A DNA stretch of 64,000 bases from UBA7477 sp045602925 (GCA_045602925.1 JAZSCN010000012.1:15340-79339), one strand, 5' to 3'. Shown: positions 1 through 8,796, counted from the first letter of the stretch. Made by a program: numbers and translations. The notes: generated from the letters alone by a model not told the origin.

Positions 1-495
1 CTTAAGAATAAGGTGCAAGAAGAGGCAGCTAAAAAAATGTCTCCGATAAAAAGTGTTATATTCATTGTTTTAGGACTTTTTGCAGTAGTATTCGGCGGAG
101 ACCTTGTCGTTGATAATGCCGTTATAATTGCTGGAAAACTAGGCATGAGCGAAACCCTTATAGCACTTACAATCGTAGCTATGGGAACGTCACTTCCTGA
201 GCTTGTAACCTCTATCGTTGCCGCTAAGAAAGGCGAAAACGGATTGGCACTTGGTAACGTAGTAGGCTCAAACATTTTCAATTTCCTCTTTGTTCTTGCA
301 GCTTCAGTTACAATTAGCCCAATTGCAGTAAAGATGTCTTCGATAATTGACATGTGTATTCTTGTTGTTGTTAGTATCGTAATGCTCGTTATGATACTTA
401 AGGATAATAAATACACAAGGCCTAATGGTATTATAGCTGTTGCAATGTATGCCGCATATACAGCATATATATTCTACAGAAATTACGCTATGTAA
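1..495 (+). CDS. Na+/Ca2+ exchanger family protein, C-terminal half (cut by window edge)
   Basis: This is the C-terminal half of a calcium/sodium antiporter of the CaCA superfamily (YrbG-like inner membrane protein). The reading frame is open to base 1, so the gene begins outside the window. The visible part holds the conserved second alpha repeat, with GTSLPELVTS followed by a GN-x-VGSNIFN motif, the ion-binding signature of this family. Several hydrophobic segments follow and the protein ends in a short polar tail. A rho-independent terminator lies directly after the stop codon. The family call is firm; the transported ion is inferred from homologues only. Confidence 0.9.
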   Translation, partial: LKNKVQEEAAKKMSPIKSVIFIVLGLFAVVFGGDLVVDNAVIIAGKLGMSETLIALTIVAMGTSLPELVTSIVAAKKGENGLALGNVVGSNIFNFLFVLAASVTISPIAVKMSSIIDMCILVVVSIVMLVMILKDNKYTRPNGIIAVAMYAAYTAYIFYRNYAM

Positions 496-501
496 ACAGA
501 A

Positions 502-534
502 AACGCAGTAGCCGGAATGGTTACTGCGTTTTTA
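502..534 (+). terminator. Rho-independent terminator of the exchanger gene
   Basis: The arms AACGCAGTA and TACTGCGTT are perfectly complementary around a short loop, followed by a T run. It starts 7 bases after the stop codon. Confidence 0.85.
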
Positions 535-549
535 TATGTAAGCTATAAG

Positions 550-1545
550 TTAATCACCTGTGGATTGTCTCAGTATTACAGTATGGTCTAAAGTGTAGTA
601 TTTCTTATCTTTTTTGTTACCGGTAATATTGGATAAAAGCTTTTTACAAACAAATCTGCCCATTTCTTCGCAAGGCTGTGCTACGCTCGAGATTGTAGGA
701 ATAAATCTTTCGCACCAAGTAATATCATCAAATCCAATAACAGAGAACTCACTGCCGATTTTAATTCCCATATCAATAGCTTGCTTAATTGCTGCAGCTG
801 CGAGTAAGTCTGACACAGCGAATATAGCTGTAGGTCTGTCTTCGAGAGATAGAAACTGTTTTGCAGCATTTATGCCGTGAATATAGTCATAATCGCCCTT
901 GTAGATATACTCGTTAGGAATAGTGATATTATTCTCCTTTAACGCTCTGAAAAATCCTTTTTCACGTTCTACAGAAGAAACAGCCTTGGAGTCGGTAGCG
1001 ATAATGCCAATCTTTGTATGTCCCTTTTTGATAAGCGACATAGCAGCATCGTAGCCACCTTTTTCATCATCAACAAGTACAGTGAGAACATCTGCACCCT
1101 GTACACCTTCACAGCAAAGTGCAATATGGTAATTCTCAGCAAGCGAATTAATGGTTTCAATGCTAAGAACCGTACCGAGAAGTACAGCTCCGTCTACTGT
1201 TTTGTTATATAGCATATTTAGCTGTCTTGTTTCTATTTCAGGTGTCTCGTTTGAGATTGAAATTATAATATCATATCCTGCGACAGCAGCTTCTTCCTGC
1301 ATGCCTGCAATAATCTTAGAATACAGAGAATGCTCAGACGACGGCTGGATAACAAGTATATTGTTTGTCCCACATTTTCTAAGGTTTCTACCTAAGAAGT
1401 TTGGACTATAATGGAGAGACTTTATTGTATCATTAACAATTTTAGTGGCAGCTTCGGAAACATTTGCACTACCGTTAAGAACTCTAGAAACCGTTGCAAC
1501 AGATACGCCTGCTGCTTTAGCGACATCTTTTATAGTTACGCTCAT
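550..1545 (-). CDS. LacI-family transcriptional regulator
   Basis: A 331-residue LacI/GalR-type repressor. The first ~22 residues hold the classic LacI helix-turn-helix (TIKDVAKAAGVS then VATVSRVLNG), followed by a hinge helix and a periplasmic-binding-protein-like effector domain (from about residue 60, motifs GAVLLGT, IGFDD and the closing QPCEEMGR). Such proteins usually sense a sugar or nucleoside. No sugar gene is adjacent, so the regulon cannot be read from context; the mannanase 12 kb away is only a remote possibility. It lies downstream of polA on the same strand but has its own promoter. The start is supported by AGGTG upstream of ATG. Confidence 0.93.
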   Translation of the reverse strand: MSVTIKDVAKAAGVSVATVSRVLNGSANVSEAATKIVNDTIKSLHYSPNFLGRNLRKCGTNNILVIQPSSEHSLYSKIIAGMQEEAAVAGYDIIISISNETPEIETRQLNMLYNKTVDGAVLLGTVLSIETINSLAENYHIALCCEGVQGADVLTVLVDDEKGGYDAAMSLIKKGHTKIGIIATDSKAVSSVEREKGFFRALKENNITIPNEYIYKGDYDYIHGINAAKQFLSLEDRPTAIFAVSDLLAAAAIKQAIDMGIKIGSEFSVIGFDDITWCERFIPTISSVAQPCEEMGRFVCKKLLSNITGNKKDKKYYTLDHTVILRQSTGD

Positions 1546-1581
1546 TAATTTGCACCTCTCATAGATGTTTTCTTGTAAAGT

Positions 1582-1610
1582 ATAATATCATAAAATAAGC
1601 TGAATTTCAA
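1582..1610 (-). promoter_or_regulatory. Promoter of the LacI-family gene
   Basis: On the minus strand TTGAAA and TATTAT are separated by 17 bases, about 40 bases before the start codon. It lies in the 80-base gap after polA. Confidence 0.65.
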
Positions 1611-1626
1611 CTAAATAATTATTAAA

Positions 1627-4155
1627 CTAGGCTTTTGCATCAAACCAGCTCTTGCCAATTTGAACTTCTGCAGGTATAGGAACCGAGAGCTTAACAGCAT
1701 TGTTCATTTCTTCAGCTAATACCTCAGAAGCTCTTGCTGCGTCTTTTTCGCAAGCTTCAATAATAAGTTCGTCGTGTACTTGAAGAATAAGTCTAGCATC
1801 AAGTTTTTCTGCTTTAAGTCTGTTGTAAACCTTGACCATTGCAATCTTGATAATGTCAGCAGCAGCACCCTGGATTGGAGCATTCATCGCTGCACGTTTT
1901 CCGAAAGCTTGAAGCATCTTGTTTGAGGAAGAAAGCTCCGGGATGTATCTTCTTCTGCCGAAGATGGTAGTTACATATCCATTCTTTATGCCTTCTTCTA
2001 CGGTTTTGTCCATAAACCTTGAAACCTCAGGGAAGTTGTCAAGATAGCTTTGGATGTATCTTTTAGCTTCTGCTACAGAAACCCCTATATCCTTGGATAG
2101 TGAAAATGCACCAATACCATAAATTATTCCAAAATTTACAGCCTTTGCAGCACGCCTGAGTTCAGGAGTTACAAAATCAACAGGCAGGTCAAAAACCTGC
2201 GAAGCAGTAGAAGCGTGTATATCTCCACCACTAAGGAAGATTTCCTGCATGTTTTTGTCACCACAAACAGCAGCTAAAACTCTAAGCTCAATCTGGCTGT
2301 AGTCAGCGTCAAGTAGTACCTTGCAATCATCTGAAATAAAGAACTTACGCATATTTCTGCCAATTTCTTTTCTAACAGGAATGTTTTGAACGTTAGGCTC
2401 TGTAGATGAAATTCTGCCAGTTCTTGTTTCAGTTTGCTTAAAAACAGAACGCACTCTACCATCATCACAAACGACCTTTAAAAGTCCGTCAACATAAGTC
2501 GAACTGAGCTTTGTAAGTGTCCTGTATTCGAGTATTTTTTCAATAATAGGATGTCTGCCTACGAGGCTCTCTAAAACTTCTGCATTTGTAGAGTATCCTG
2601 ATTTTGTTTTCTTTTTGCATGGAAGTGCAAGGTCCTCAAAAAGAATAACGCCAAGCTGTTTAGGCGAGCTGATATTAAATTCCTTGCCGGCAAGTAGATA
2701 TATTTCTTCTTGTAAAACATCAATTTGTGACCTGATTTGCTCACCAAAGGTTTTTACACCCTCAATGTCAATCTTTACACCTTCAACCTCCATTGAAGCT
2801 AATACCTCACAAAGAGGCTGTTCGATTTCGTATAGAAGCATATCCATCTGCGCAAGAGAAATTTCAGAGCGAAGCTTTTGACAAAGCGCAGGGAGAGAAG
2901 CTATGTCAGAATATCCTTCAACATCTTTTCTGTAGTAAACCTTGTAGCAAGAACAAAGATTTTCACAAGTATAATCTACTGATTGAGAATTTAACAGATA
3001 ACCTGCAAGGTCACAGCAAAATTCAATATTACAAGCTAAAGCATTGTTTTCAATACAAAGCTTATGAGCAGTCTTTGCATTGAAGCAAGACTTTTTGCAA
3101 TCGCTTGTGAGATAAGATAGAATAAGCTCATTATTATCTGTCGAGTAAATTTTCTTGCCGTCAGTGATGTGTAGAGCACCATTATCATAGATGAAATATG
3201 TTTCACTGAAAGACGATATTTCTTGCGCATTTAAAGTAGAAATTTCAAATTTGCATAATTCAGCTTCACAGGGCTTGTCTTCAGCTGGTGCAGCTGTAGT
3301 GTCACCTGAAACAAGCTTTTCACGAAGCTTGAACATTTCCATATCACCGAGAATAGAGAATAGCTCTTCTTCGTTTTGTCCTTTAAGAAGATAGCTCTCG
3401 GGCGTTTTGTCTATCGGAGCATCCTTAACGATAGTACCAAGCCATCGGCTTTCATAAGCACTGTCCTTGCCGTTTTGAAGCTTGGTCTTGACAGATGGAG
3501 AAAGCTTTGCGTTTTCAAGCTCCTCGTATAGCTTATCAATATTGCCAAATTCTTGTATAAGTGAAAGTGCTGTCTTTTCGCCAATTCCTGCTACACCGGA
3601 AATATTGTCTGAACTGTCGCCTTGAAGTGCCTTGACTTCAATAAGCTGTATAGGCTTTAATCCGTATACATCGTTAACCATAGCAGTATCATATACTACA
3701 GTGCCTTTATTGGTAGCGAGTCTGACAGTAGTGGTATCATTTATAAGCTGAAGACTATCTCTGTCACCTGTAACAATATAGCATTCATTTTCACCCGAGA
3801 AAATCTCTGAAAGTGTACCAAGAATGTCGTCAGCTTCATAACCCTCACACTCAATAACCTTAACGCCCATTACAGTAAGAATTTGTTTAATAATAGGCAT
3901 CTGCTGAGCTAGCTCAGGTGGCATGCCTTTTCTATTAGCTTTGTAACTTGAAACCTGCTTGTGCCTGAAGGTAGGGGATTTTAAGTCGAAAGCAACAGCC
4001 ACGCAATCTGGGTTTACTTCAGAAAATTCCTTAATATAAATGTTTAAAAAGCCGGTCAGCGCATTAGTGAAAAAACCTTTAGAATTAGAGAGCATTCTTA
4101 TTCCGTAAAATGCTCTGTTCATTATGCTGTTGCCGTCAATAGCAAGTATCTTCAT
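1627..4155 (-). CDS. polA: DNA polymerase I
   Basis: A 842-residue DNA polymerase I for Okazaki fragment processing and repair synthesis. The order is a 5' nuclease domain (residues 1 to ~290, AIDGNSIMNRAF and the GDSSDNISGV helix-hairpin-helix region), a 3'-5' exonuclease-like domain (~300-450) and the polymerase domain. Motif A is DYSQIELRVLA, motif B RRAAKAVNFGIIYG and motif C QVHDELIIE. The exonuclease-like domain lacks the DxE metal-binding motif, so proofreading is probably absent, as in many Firmicutes. I chose the ATG at 4155, 8 bases after GGAG; a TTG two codons upstream is too close to that site. It follows the methyltransferase gene by 18 bases and is probably cotranscribed with it. 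Confidence 0.97.
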   Translation of the reverse strand: MKILAIDGNSIMNRAFYGIRMLSNSKGFFTNALTGFLNIYIKEFSEVNPDCVAVAFDLKSPTFRHKQVSSYKANRKGMPPELAQQMPIIKQILTVMGVKVIECEGYEADDILGTLSEIFSGENECYIVTGDRDSLQLINDTTTVRLATNKGTVVYDTAMVNDVYGLKPIQLIEVKALQGDSSDNISGVAGIGEKTALSLIQEFGNIDKLYEELENAKLSPSVKTKLQNGKDSAYESRWLGTIVKDAPIDKTPESYLLKGQNEEELFSILGDMEMFKLREKLVSGDTTAAPAEDKPCEAELCKFEISTLNAQEISSFSETYFIYDNGALHITDGKKIYSTDNNELILSYLTSDCKKSCFNAKTAHKLCIENNALACNIEFCCDLAGYLLNSQSVDYTCENLCSCYKVYYRKDVEGYSDIASLPALCQKLRSEISLAQMDMLLYEIEQPLCEVLASMEVEGVKIDIEGVKTFGEQIRSQIDVLQEEIYLLAGKEFNISSPKQLGVILFEDLALPCKKKTKSGYSTNAEVLESLVGRHPIIEKILEYRTLTKLSSTYVDGLLKVVCDDGRVRSVFKQTETRTGRISSTEPNVQNIPVRKEIGRNMRKFFISDDCKVLLDADYSQIELRVLAAVCGDKNMQEIFLSGGDIHASTASQVFDLPVDFVTPELRRAAKAVNFGIIYGIGAFSLSKDIGVSVAEAKRYIQSYLDNFPEVSRFMDKTVEEGIKNGYVTTIFGRRRYIPELSSSNKMLQAFGKRAAMNAPIQGAAADIIKIAMVKVYNRLKAEKLDARLILQVHDELIIEACEKDAARASEVLAEEMNNAVKLSVPIPAEVQIGKSWFDAKA

Positions 4156-4173
4156 AAACAATTCTCCAATATA

Positions 4174-4893
4174 TTATAATCTGTATATTCGCTTCATTTC
4201 ATCAGAATAATCGCCATTTTCATTAGTTGTGAATAGGGGTGCTTCAACCTTTAAATATGGCTTTGAACCCTTCTTCCCCTCAATAAGGAATAACCAAGGG
4301 TCACTTGTCGGCGTCTTTTGTACCATTCTAAGCCTTTTGGGTTCGATTCCGTTTTGCTTCATTGCATACATGGTGTCGCACAGACGCTCGGGCCTATTGC
4401 AAATGCAAAGCCTTCCGCCAAATTTAAGATTGCGAGCAGCTGCCTTGCAGACATCGTCAATGTCACAGAGAACCTCGTGCCTTGCAATAGTAACAGCGTC
4501 ATCCTTGTTTTTTAGACCGGTGTTGTTGAGCTTGTATGGGGGATTGCAGGTGATTACGTCAAGCTCAAAATCAGATTTGTATTCTTTAAGGTCACAACCA
4601 AATATTTCTAAGGTGTCAAGTGAGCTTTTTTCTTTCGTAAGCCTGAGTTGACAAATCGCTTTCTCTTGGATTTCAACTGCAGCTACATACTTGGGCTTAC
4701 AATTTCTAATCATTAAAAGTGCAATTATGCCACTTCCTGAGCAAAGGTCACATACTGTATCTTTATTTCTCGGTGAAGCAAAATCAGCCAGTAAAAAAGC
4801 GTCCGTTCCAAAGCGATGCTCAGATGAAATGCAGATATCAATGCCGTCGCCCAAGCTTTCATATTCAAAATCAATGTATTTATTGTTATCCAT
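4174..4893 (-). CDS. tRNA1(Val) A37 N6-methyltransferase family protein (TrmN6/YfiC-like)
   Basis: A 239-residue class I SAM-dependent methyltransferase. The SAM-binding motif I is VCDLCSGSGIIALLM (residues ~46-60) and the amino-methylating motif IV is NPPY (~116), which marks N6-adenine or glutamine N5 methyltransferases. Overall it matches the COG4123 family, whose E. coli member methylates A37 of tRNA-Val1; the Firmicute YabB branch is less well studied, so substrate is inferred. It is first in a two-gene operon with polA and faces the NifU-like gene divergently across ~250 bases. GAGG precedes the ATG. Confidence 0.88.
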   Translation of the reverse strand: MDNNKYIDFEYESLGDGIDICISSEHRFGTDAFLLADFASPRNKDTVCDLCSGSGIIALLMIRNCKPKYVAAVEIQEKAICQLRLTKEKSSLDTLEIFGCDLKEYKSDFELDVITCNPPYKLNNTGLKNKDDAVTIARHEVLCDIDDVCKAAARNLKFGGRLCICNRPERLCDTMYAMKQNGIEPKRLRMVQKTPTSDPWLFLIEGKKGSKPYLKVEAPLFTTNENGDYSDEMKRIYRL

Positions 4894-5053
4894 AATTCCT
4901 CACAATATGTCATTTCAACTCTTGGATAGCTGAATGTTAAACAAAGTAATGCAGTATATTTATTATATCATAAAAAAATATCAACTGCAATATATTTAAT
5001 TTGTACTTTCTGCAAAACAAAGATTAAATTTGATAAAAAGTTGTCAAAATCAC

Positions 5054-5082
5054 TTGCAAAAAGAAAGAAGATAAGGTATAAT
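5054..5082 (+). promoter_or_regulatory. Promoter of the NifU-like/GGGtGRT operon
   Basis: TTGCAA and a perfect TATAAT are separated by 17 bases. The predicted transcript start is near 5089, just upstream of the palindrome at 5094. Confidence 0.75.
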
Positions 5083-5093
5083 ATTATTGTGTT

Positions 5094-5110
5094 GCGGAAT
5101 ATAATTCCGC
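5094..5110 (+). promoter_or_regulatory. Perfect palindrome at the transcript start; possible operator
   Basis: The sequence GCGGAATATAATTCCGC has two perfect 7-base arms around a 3-base centre. It begins about 11 bases after the -10 element, the usual place for a repressor site. It could instead act as a 5' mRNA hairpin. No known regulator site is recognised with certainty. Confidence 0.5.
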
Positions 5111-5140
5111 TACTAATCTAGAAGGGAGTTTTAAAACAGT

Positions 5141-5833
5141 ATGACTTATTCACATGAAGTTGAAAAGATGTGCCCTATCGCTCAGGGCGTAGCTCATGGC
5201 GCTGCTCCTATCCCGGAGGAAGCTAAGTGGGTTAAGGCTAAGGAAATCTCTGATATTTCTGGCTTTACACATGGTGTTGGCTGGTGTGCTCCACAGCAGG
5301 GTACTTGCAAGCTCACACTTAACGTTAAGGAAGGCGTTATCCAGGAATGTCTCGTAGAAACACTTGGATGCTCAGGTATGACTCATTCAGCAGCTATGGC
5401 TTCTGAAATTCTTCCTGGTAGAACAATTCTTGAGGCTCTTAATACTGACCTCGTTTGTGACGCTATCAATACAGCTATGAGAGAGCTTTTCCTCCAGATT
5501 GTATACGGCCGTACACAGAGTGCTTTCTCTGAAGACGGACTTCCAATCGGTGCTGGACTTGAAGACCTCGGTAAGGGCCTTCGTTCACAGGTTGGTACAA
5601 TGTATGGTACTCTTGCAAAGGGACCACGTTACCTCGAAATGACAGACGGTTACGTTACAGGTGTAGCTCTTAATGAGGATGACGAAATTATCGGCTACAA
5701 GTTTGTTAACTTCGGTAAGATGATGGACTTCATCAAGGCAGGCGACGATGCTAACACAGCATTCGAAAAGGCTCAGGGCCAGTACGGCAGAGTTGCAGAT
5801 GCTGCTAAGATTGTTGACCCAAGAAAGGAATAA
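5141..5833 (+). CDS. NifU-like iron-sulfur cluster assembly scaffold protein
   Basis: A 230-residue protein with the IscU/NifU N-terminal fold, a scaffold on which [Fe-S] clusters are built. Conserved-looking cysteines are C49 and C56 in GVGWCAPQQGTC, and C77 in ETLGCSGMTHSA. The layout differs from classical IscU because the HC motif is not evident, so this is the NifU-like branch found next to GGGtGRT genes. The downstream gene starts 15 bases after the stop. Codon use is strongly biased (GGT/GGC, GCT, AAG, GTT), implying high expression. A GAAGGGAG ribosome site precedes the ATG. Which proteins receive the cluster is unknown. Confidence 0.85.
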   Translation: MTYSHEVEKMCPIAQGVAHGAAPIPEEAKWVKAKEISDISGFTHGVGWCAPQQGTCKLTLNVKEGVIQECLVETLGCSGMTHSAAMASEILPGRTILEALNTDLVCDAINTAMRELFLQIVYGRTQSAFSEDGLPIGAGLEDLGKGLRSQVGTMYGTLAKGPRYLEMTDGYVTGVALNEDDEIIGYKFVNFGKMMDFIKAGDDANTAFEKAQGQYGRVADAAKIVDPRKE

Positions 5834-5847
5834 GGAGGTAACGAACT

Positions 5848-6846
5848 ATGGCTTTATTTGAATCATATGAAAGAAGAGAGAAGCAGATTCTTGCTTGTCT
5901 CAGCGAATATGGCATTAGCTCTATCGAAGAGTGTGCTGAAATCTGCAAGGCTAAGGGCCTCGACATTTATAAGCTCGTAGAAGGCATTCAGCCAATCTGC
6001 TTTGAAAACGCAAAGTGGGCTTACACAGTAGGTTGCGCAATCGCAATCAAGAAGGGCTGCACAAAGGCTTCTGAAGCTGCTGCAGCAATCGGTATCGGTC
6101 TTCAGTCATTCTGTATCCCTGGTTCAGTTGCTGACCAGAGAAAGGTTGGTCTCGGCCACGGTAACCTCGGCAAGATGCTCCTTGAAGAAGATACAGAGTG
6201 CTTCGCATTCCTCGCAGGTCACGAATCTTTCGCTGCTGCTGAAGGTGCTATCGGTATCGCTGAAAAGGCTAACAAGGTTAGAAAGAACCCACTTAGAGTT
6301 ATCCTTAACGGTCTCGGCAAGGATGCTGCTCAGATTATTGCTAGAATCAACGGCTTTACATACGTTGAAACTGAAATGGATTATCACACAGGCGAGGTTA
6401 AGGAAGTATTCCGTAAGGCTTACTCTGAAGGACTTCGTTCAAAGGTTAACTGCTACGGCGCTAACGACGTAGTAGAAGGCGTTGCAATCATGTGGAAGGA
6501 AAACGTTGACGTTTCTATCACAGGTAACTCTACTAACCCTACAAGATTCCAGCACCCAGTTGCAGGTACATACAAGAAGGAAAGAATCGAAGCTGGTAAG
6601 AAGTATTTCTCAGTTGCTTCCGGCGGTGGTACAGGTAGAACTCTCCACCCAGACAATATGGCTGCTGGCCCTGCTTCCTACGGTATGACAGATACACTCG
6701 GAAGAATGCACTCTGACGCTCAGTTTGCTGGTTCTTCTTCTGTTCCTGCTCACGTTGAAATGATGGGACTTATCGGCGCAGGTAACAACCCAATGGTTGG
6801 TATGACTGTTGCTTGTGCAGTTGCTATCGAAGAGGCTATGAAGTAA
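5848..6846 (+). CDS. GGGtGRT protein, conserved, function unknown
   Basis: A 332-residue protein of the family named for its signature, seen here as GGGTGRT at residues 259-265, followed by LHPDNMAAGPASYG. It has many glycines and alanines and several cysteines, but no fold I can assign by eye. In anaerobes the family recurs next to a NifU-like scaffold, and the pair is here a tight two-gene operon with an AAGGAGG site. Codon use is as biased as in its partner. The pairing suggests a role linked to Fe-S clusters or metals, but that is inference. It ends at a strong terminator. Confidence 0.88.
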   Translation: MALFESYERREKQILACLSEYGISSIEECAEICKAKGLDIYKLVEGIQPICFENAKWAYTVGCAIAIKKGCTKASEAAAAIGIGLQSFCIPGSVADQRKVGLGHGNLGKMLLEEDTECFAFLAGHESFAAAEGAIGIAEKANKVRKNPLRVILNGLGKDAAQIIARINGFTYVETEMDYHTGEVKEVFRKAYSEGLRSKVNCYGANDVVEGVAIMWKENVDVSITGNSTNPTRFQHPVAGTYKKERIEAGKKYFSVASGGGTGRTLHPDNMAAGPASYGMTDTLGRMHSDAQFAGSSSVPAHVEMMGLIGAGNNPMVGMTVACAVAIEEAMK

Positions 6847-6860
6847 ATTTCATACATATT

Positions 6861-6890
6861 AAGACCGTGTCTTTATGATACGGTCTTTTT
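6861..6890 (+). terminator. Terminator of the NifU-like/GGGtGRT operon
   Basis: AAGACCGT pairs with ACGGTCTT across an 11-base loop and is followed by a T run. Confidence 0.85.
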
Positions 6891-6905
6891 GTCGTAAAAA
6901 ATCTC

Positions 6906-6934
6906 TTTACATTTTTATAAAAAAAGTATATAAT
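6906..6934 (+). promoter_or_regulatory. Promoter of prfB
   Basis: TTTACA and TATAAT are separated by 17 bases, 37 bases before the start codon. Confidence 0.7.
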
Positions 6935-6971
6935 AATCTAGTATGTATTTTAGTTTTGAAAGGAAATTACT

Positions 6972-8090
6972 ATGGTTATTCTTGACGATTTAAAGCAAGA
7001 ACTTGAAAGCTTCAGACCAAAGCTAAAGGAACTTTATGAAGTGCTTGCTATCGACAATAAAAAGGAAGAAATCAAGACACTGCAGAATGAAGCCGCACAG
7101 CCTGATTTTTGGGATGATACAGATAATTCCCATAAAGTACTTAAAAAGACAAGTGCATTGCAAGGCGTTGTCAATAAGTACGAAAAGCTATGTTCGAGTT
7201 TTGATGATATAGGTGTTATGATCGAGCTTGCAGCCGAAGAGGACGACGAAAGTATACTCCCTGAAATAAAAGGAGAGCTTTCTGTCTTTACTGCAGGTGT
7301 TGATGAGCTTACGCTTGCTACTTTACTTAAGGGAGAGTATGATGCAAATAACGCTATCCTTACTCTCCACGCTGGTGCAGGCGGAACAGAAGCTCAGGAT
7401 TGGGCTGAAATGCTGCTGAGAATGTACCAGCATTGGGCTGATAGACGAGGCTTTAAAACTACCTTGTTAGATAGCCTCGAAGGAAATGACGCAGGAATTA
7501 AAATGGCTTCGATTATGATTGAAGGCGATAATGCTTACGGATATCTTAAGAGCGAAGCCGGTATCCATAGACTTGTTAGAGTTTCACCATTTGACGCATC
7601 CGGAAGCAGACATACTTCCTTTGCAGCTGTAGATGTAATGCCGGAAATCGATGAGGATATGAGCGTAGAAATAAGACCTGAGGATGTCAAGATGGATGTC
7701 TTCAGAGCATCCGGTGCAGGAGGACAGCATATCAATAAGACATCATCTGCAGTCAGACTCACTCACATTCCTACAGGTATCGTATGTGCCTGCCAAACGC
7801 AGCGTTCGCAGGTGCAGAATAGAGAATATGCTATGAAAATGCTCGTGTCAAAGCTTATTGAAATTAAGGAAAGAGAGCATTTAGAAAAGATAGATGACAT
7901 CAAGGGCGTACAGAAAGAAATCGCTTGGGGTGCACAGATTCGCTCTTATGTGTTTATGCCATATACACTCGTCAAAGACCATAGAACAGGTTATGAACAG
8001 GGTAATGTCGGCGGTGTTATGGACGGTGACTTAGACGGCTTTATTAATGCATATCTAAAGGCTCTTTCACTTGGTCAGATTCAAAAGTAA
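6972..8090 (+). CDS. prfB: Peptide chain release factor 2
   Basis: A 372-residue class I release factor that ends translation at UGA and UAA. The stop-codon recognition tripeptide SPF (RVSPFDASG) marks RF2 rather than RF1, and the peptidyl-tRNA hydrolysis motif GGQ is present in GAGGQHINKT. The frame is continuous from the ATG: at the position where most prfB genes have an in-frame UGA and +1 frameshift signal, this gene reads Leu-Ala-Ile-Asp. It therefore lacks the usual autoregulatory frameshift. An AAAGGAAA site lies before the ATG. It is monocistronic, with its own promoter and terminator. Confidence 0.97.
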   Translation: MVILDDLKQELESFRPKLKELYEVLAIDNKKEEIKTLQNEAAQPDFWDDTDNSHKVLKKTSALQGVVNKYEKLCSSFDDIGVMIELAAEEDDESILPEIKGELSVFTAGVDELTLATLLKGEYDANNAILTLHAGAGGTEAQDWAEMLLRMYQHWADRRGFKTTLLDSLEGNDAGIKMASIMIEGDNAYGYLKSEAGIHRLVRVSPFDASGSRHTSFAAVDVMPEIDEDMSVEIRPEDVKMDVFRASGAGGQHINKTSSAVRLTHIPTGIVCACQTQRSQVQNREYAMKMLVSKLIEIKEREHLEKIDDIKGVQKEIAWGAQIRSYVFMPYTLVKDHRTGYEQGNVGGVMDGDLDGFINAYLKALSLGQIQK

Positions 8091-8098
8091 CAATTTTT

Positions 8099-8130
8099 GC
8101 AGGCTTTTTAGTAAAGCCTGCTCGTTTTTT
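8099..8130 (+). terminator. Terminator of prfB
   Basis: GCAGGCTTT pairs with AAAGCCTGC and is followed by TCGTTTTTT. Confidence 0.88.
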
Positions 8131-8131
8131 C

Positions 8132-8160
8132 TTGACAATATAATAAAAAGATGTTATCAT
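8132..8160 (+). promoter_or_regulatory. Promoter of the cytidylate-kinase-like gene
   Basis: A perfect TTGACA and a TATCAT -10 are separated by 17 bases, directly after the prfB terminator. Confidence 0.75.
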
Positions 8161-8190
8161 TTTTCTATCAATTATTTTGGAGGAAGATTT

Positions 8191-8793
8191 ATGCCTGCTT
8201 TTCATTCAATAACAATCGAAAGACAATATGCAAGTGGTGGAAGCGAAATAGGAAAGCTTCTTGAGGAAATACTGGGTATACCATGCCATGACCATGATAT
8301 ATTGGAAAAAGCTGCTGATAATTGTGGAGTTCCAAAGGATATGGTAGAATACGCCGAGGAAACTTCAACTAATATTTTCCTTTTTGGACTTTCGATGCTA
8401 AAGGGTGAAAAAGACGAGCTTCCTGTCCCTGAAAAGATTTTTGCTGAAGAAACAAAGATAATTACAGATATCGTTAAGAAGGAAAACAGCATTATCGTGG
8501 GTAGATGTGCAGGATATATTCTTAAAAATATTGTCCGTTCACTTAATGTGTATATTTATTCTGATTATGAAAAGAGATTTGACAGAGCGATAAACGTATA
8601 CGGTATTTCTGACGAAGAAGCTGAAGACGTTATAAAGAAGTTCGATAAAAAACGTTCTGACTTCTACCACGCCAATACAAAGCGTAAGTGGAGCGATAAG
8701 GAATGCTACCACCTCTGCCTTAACAGTGGTCTTCTCGGTACAAAGCGTTGTGCCGAAATTATCGCAATGGTTTATAAAGCATCACAGGAATAA
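8191..8793 (+). CDS. Cytidylate kinase-like family protein
   Basis: A 200-residue protein of the cytidylate-kinase-like family. It starts with SITIERQYASGGSEIGKLL, where a degenerate P-loop is typical of this family; CDxDILEKAA-type and IVGRCAGYIL motifs follow. These proteins resemble CMP kinase, but their substrate is not established, and I see no reason to call it the essential Cmk. The ATG at 8191 follows GGAGGAAG; frames extending upstream run into the prfB terminator. It is a single gene between its own promoter and a bidirectional terminator. Confidence 0.85.
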   Translation: MPAFHSITIERQYASGGSEIGKLLEEILGIPCHDHDILEKAADNCGVPKDMVEYAEETSTNIFLFGLSMLKGEKDELPVPEKIFAEETKIITDIVKKENSIIVGRCAGYILKNIVRSLNVYIYSDYEKRFDRAINVYGISDEEAEDVIKKFDKKRSDFYHANTKRKWSDKECYHLCLNSGLLGTKRCAEIIAMVYKASQE

Positions 8794-8796
8794 TTA

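Noticed and set aside
1627..4155. polA without proofreading as a novelty
   Set aside because: A degenerate 3'-5' exonuclease domain is common in Firmicute DNA polymerase I.
4894..5053. A minus-strand promoter for the trmN-like gene
   Set aside because: A TTGATA is present around 4980 but no -10 fits at a normal distance; left unannotated.
6128..6472. A 114-codon plus-strand frame inside the GGGtGRT gene
   Set aside because: It is a shadow frame produced by the biased codon use; the overlapping frame has clear family motifs.
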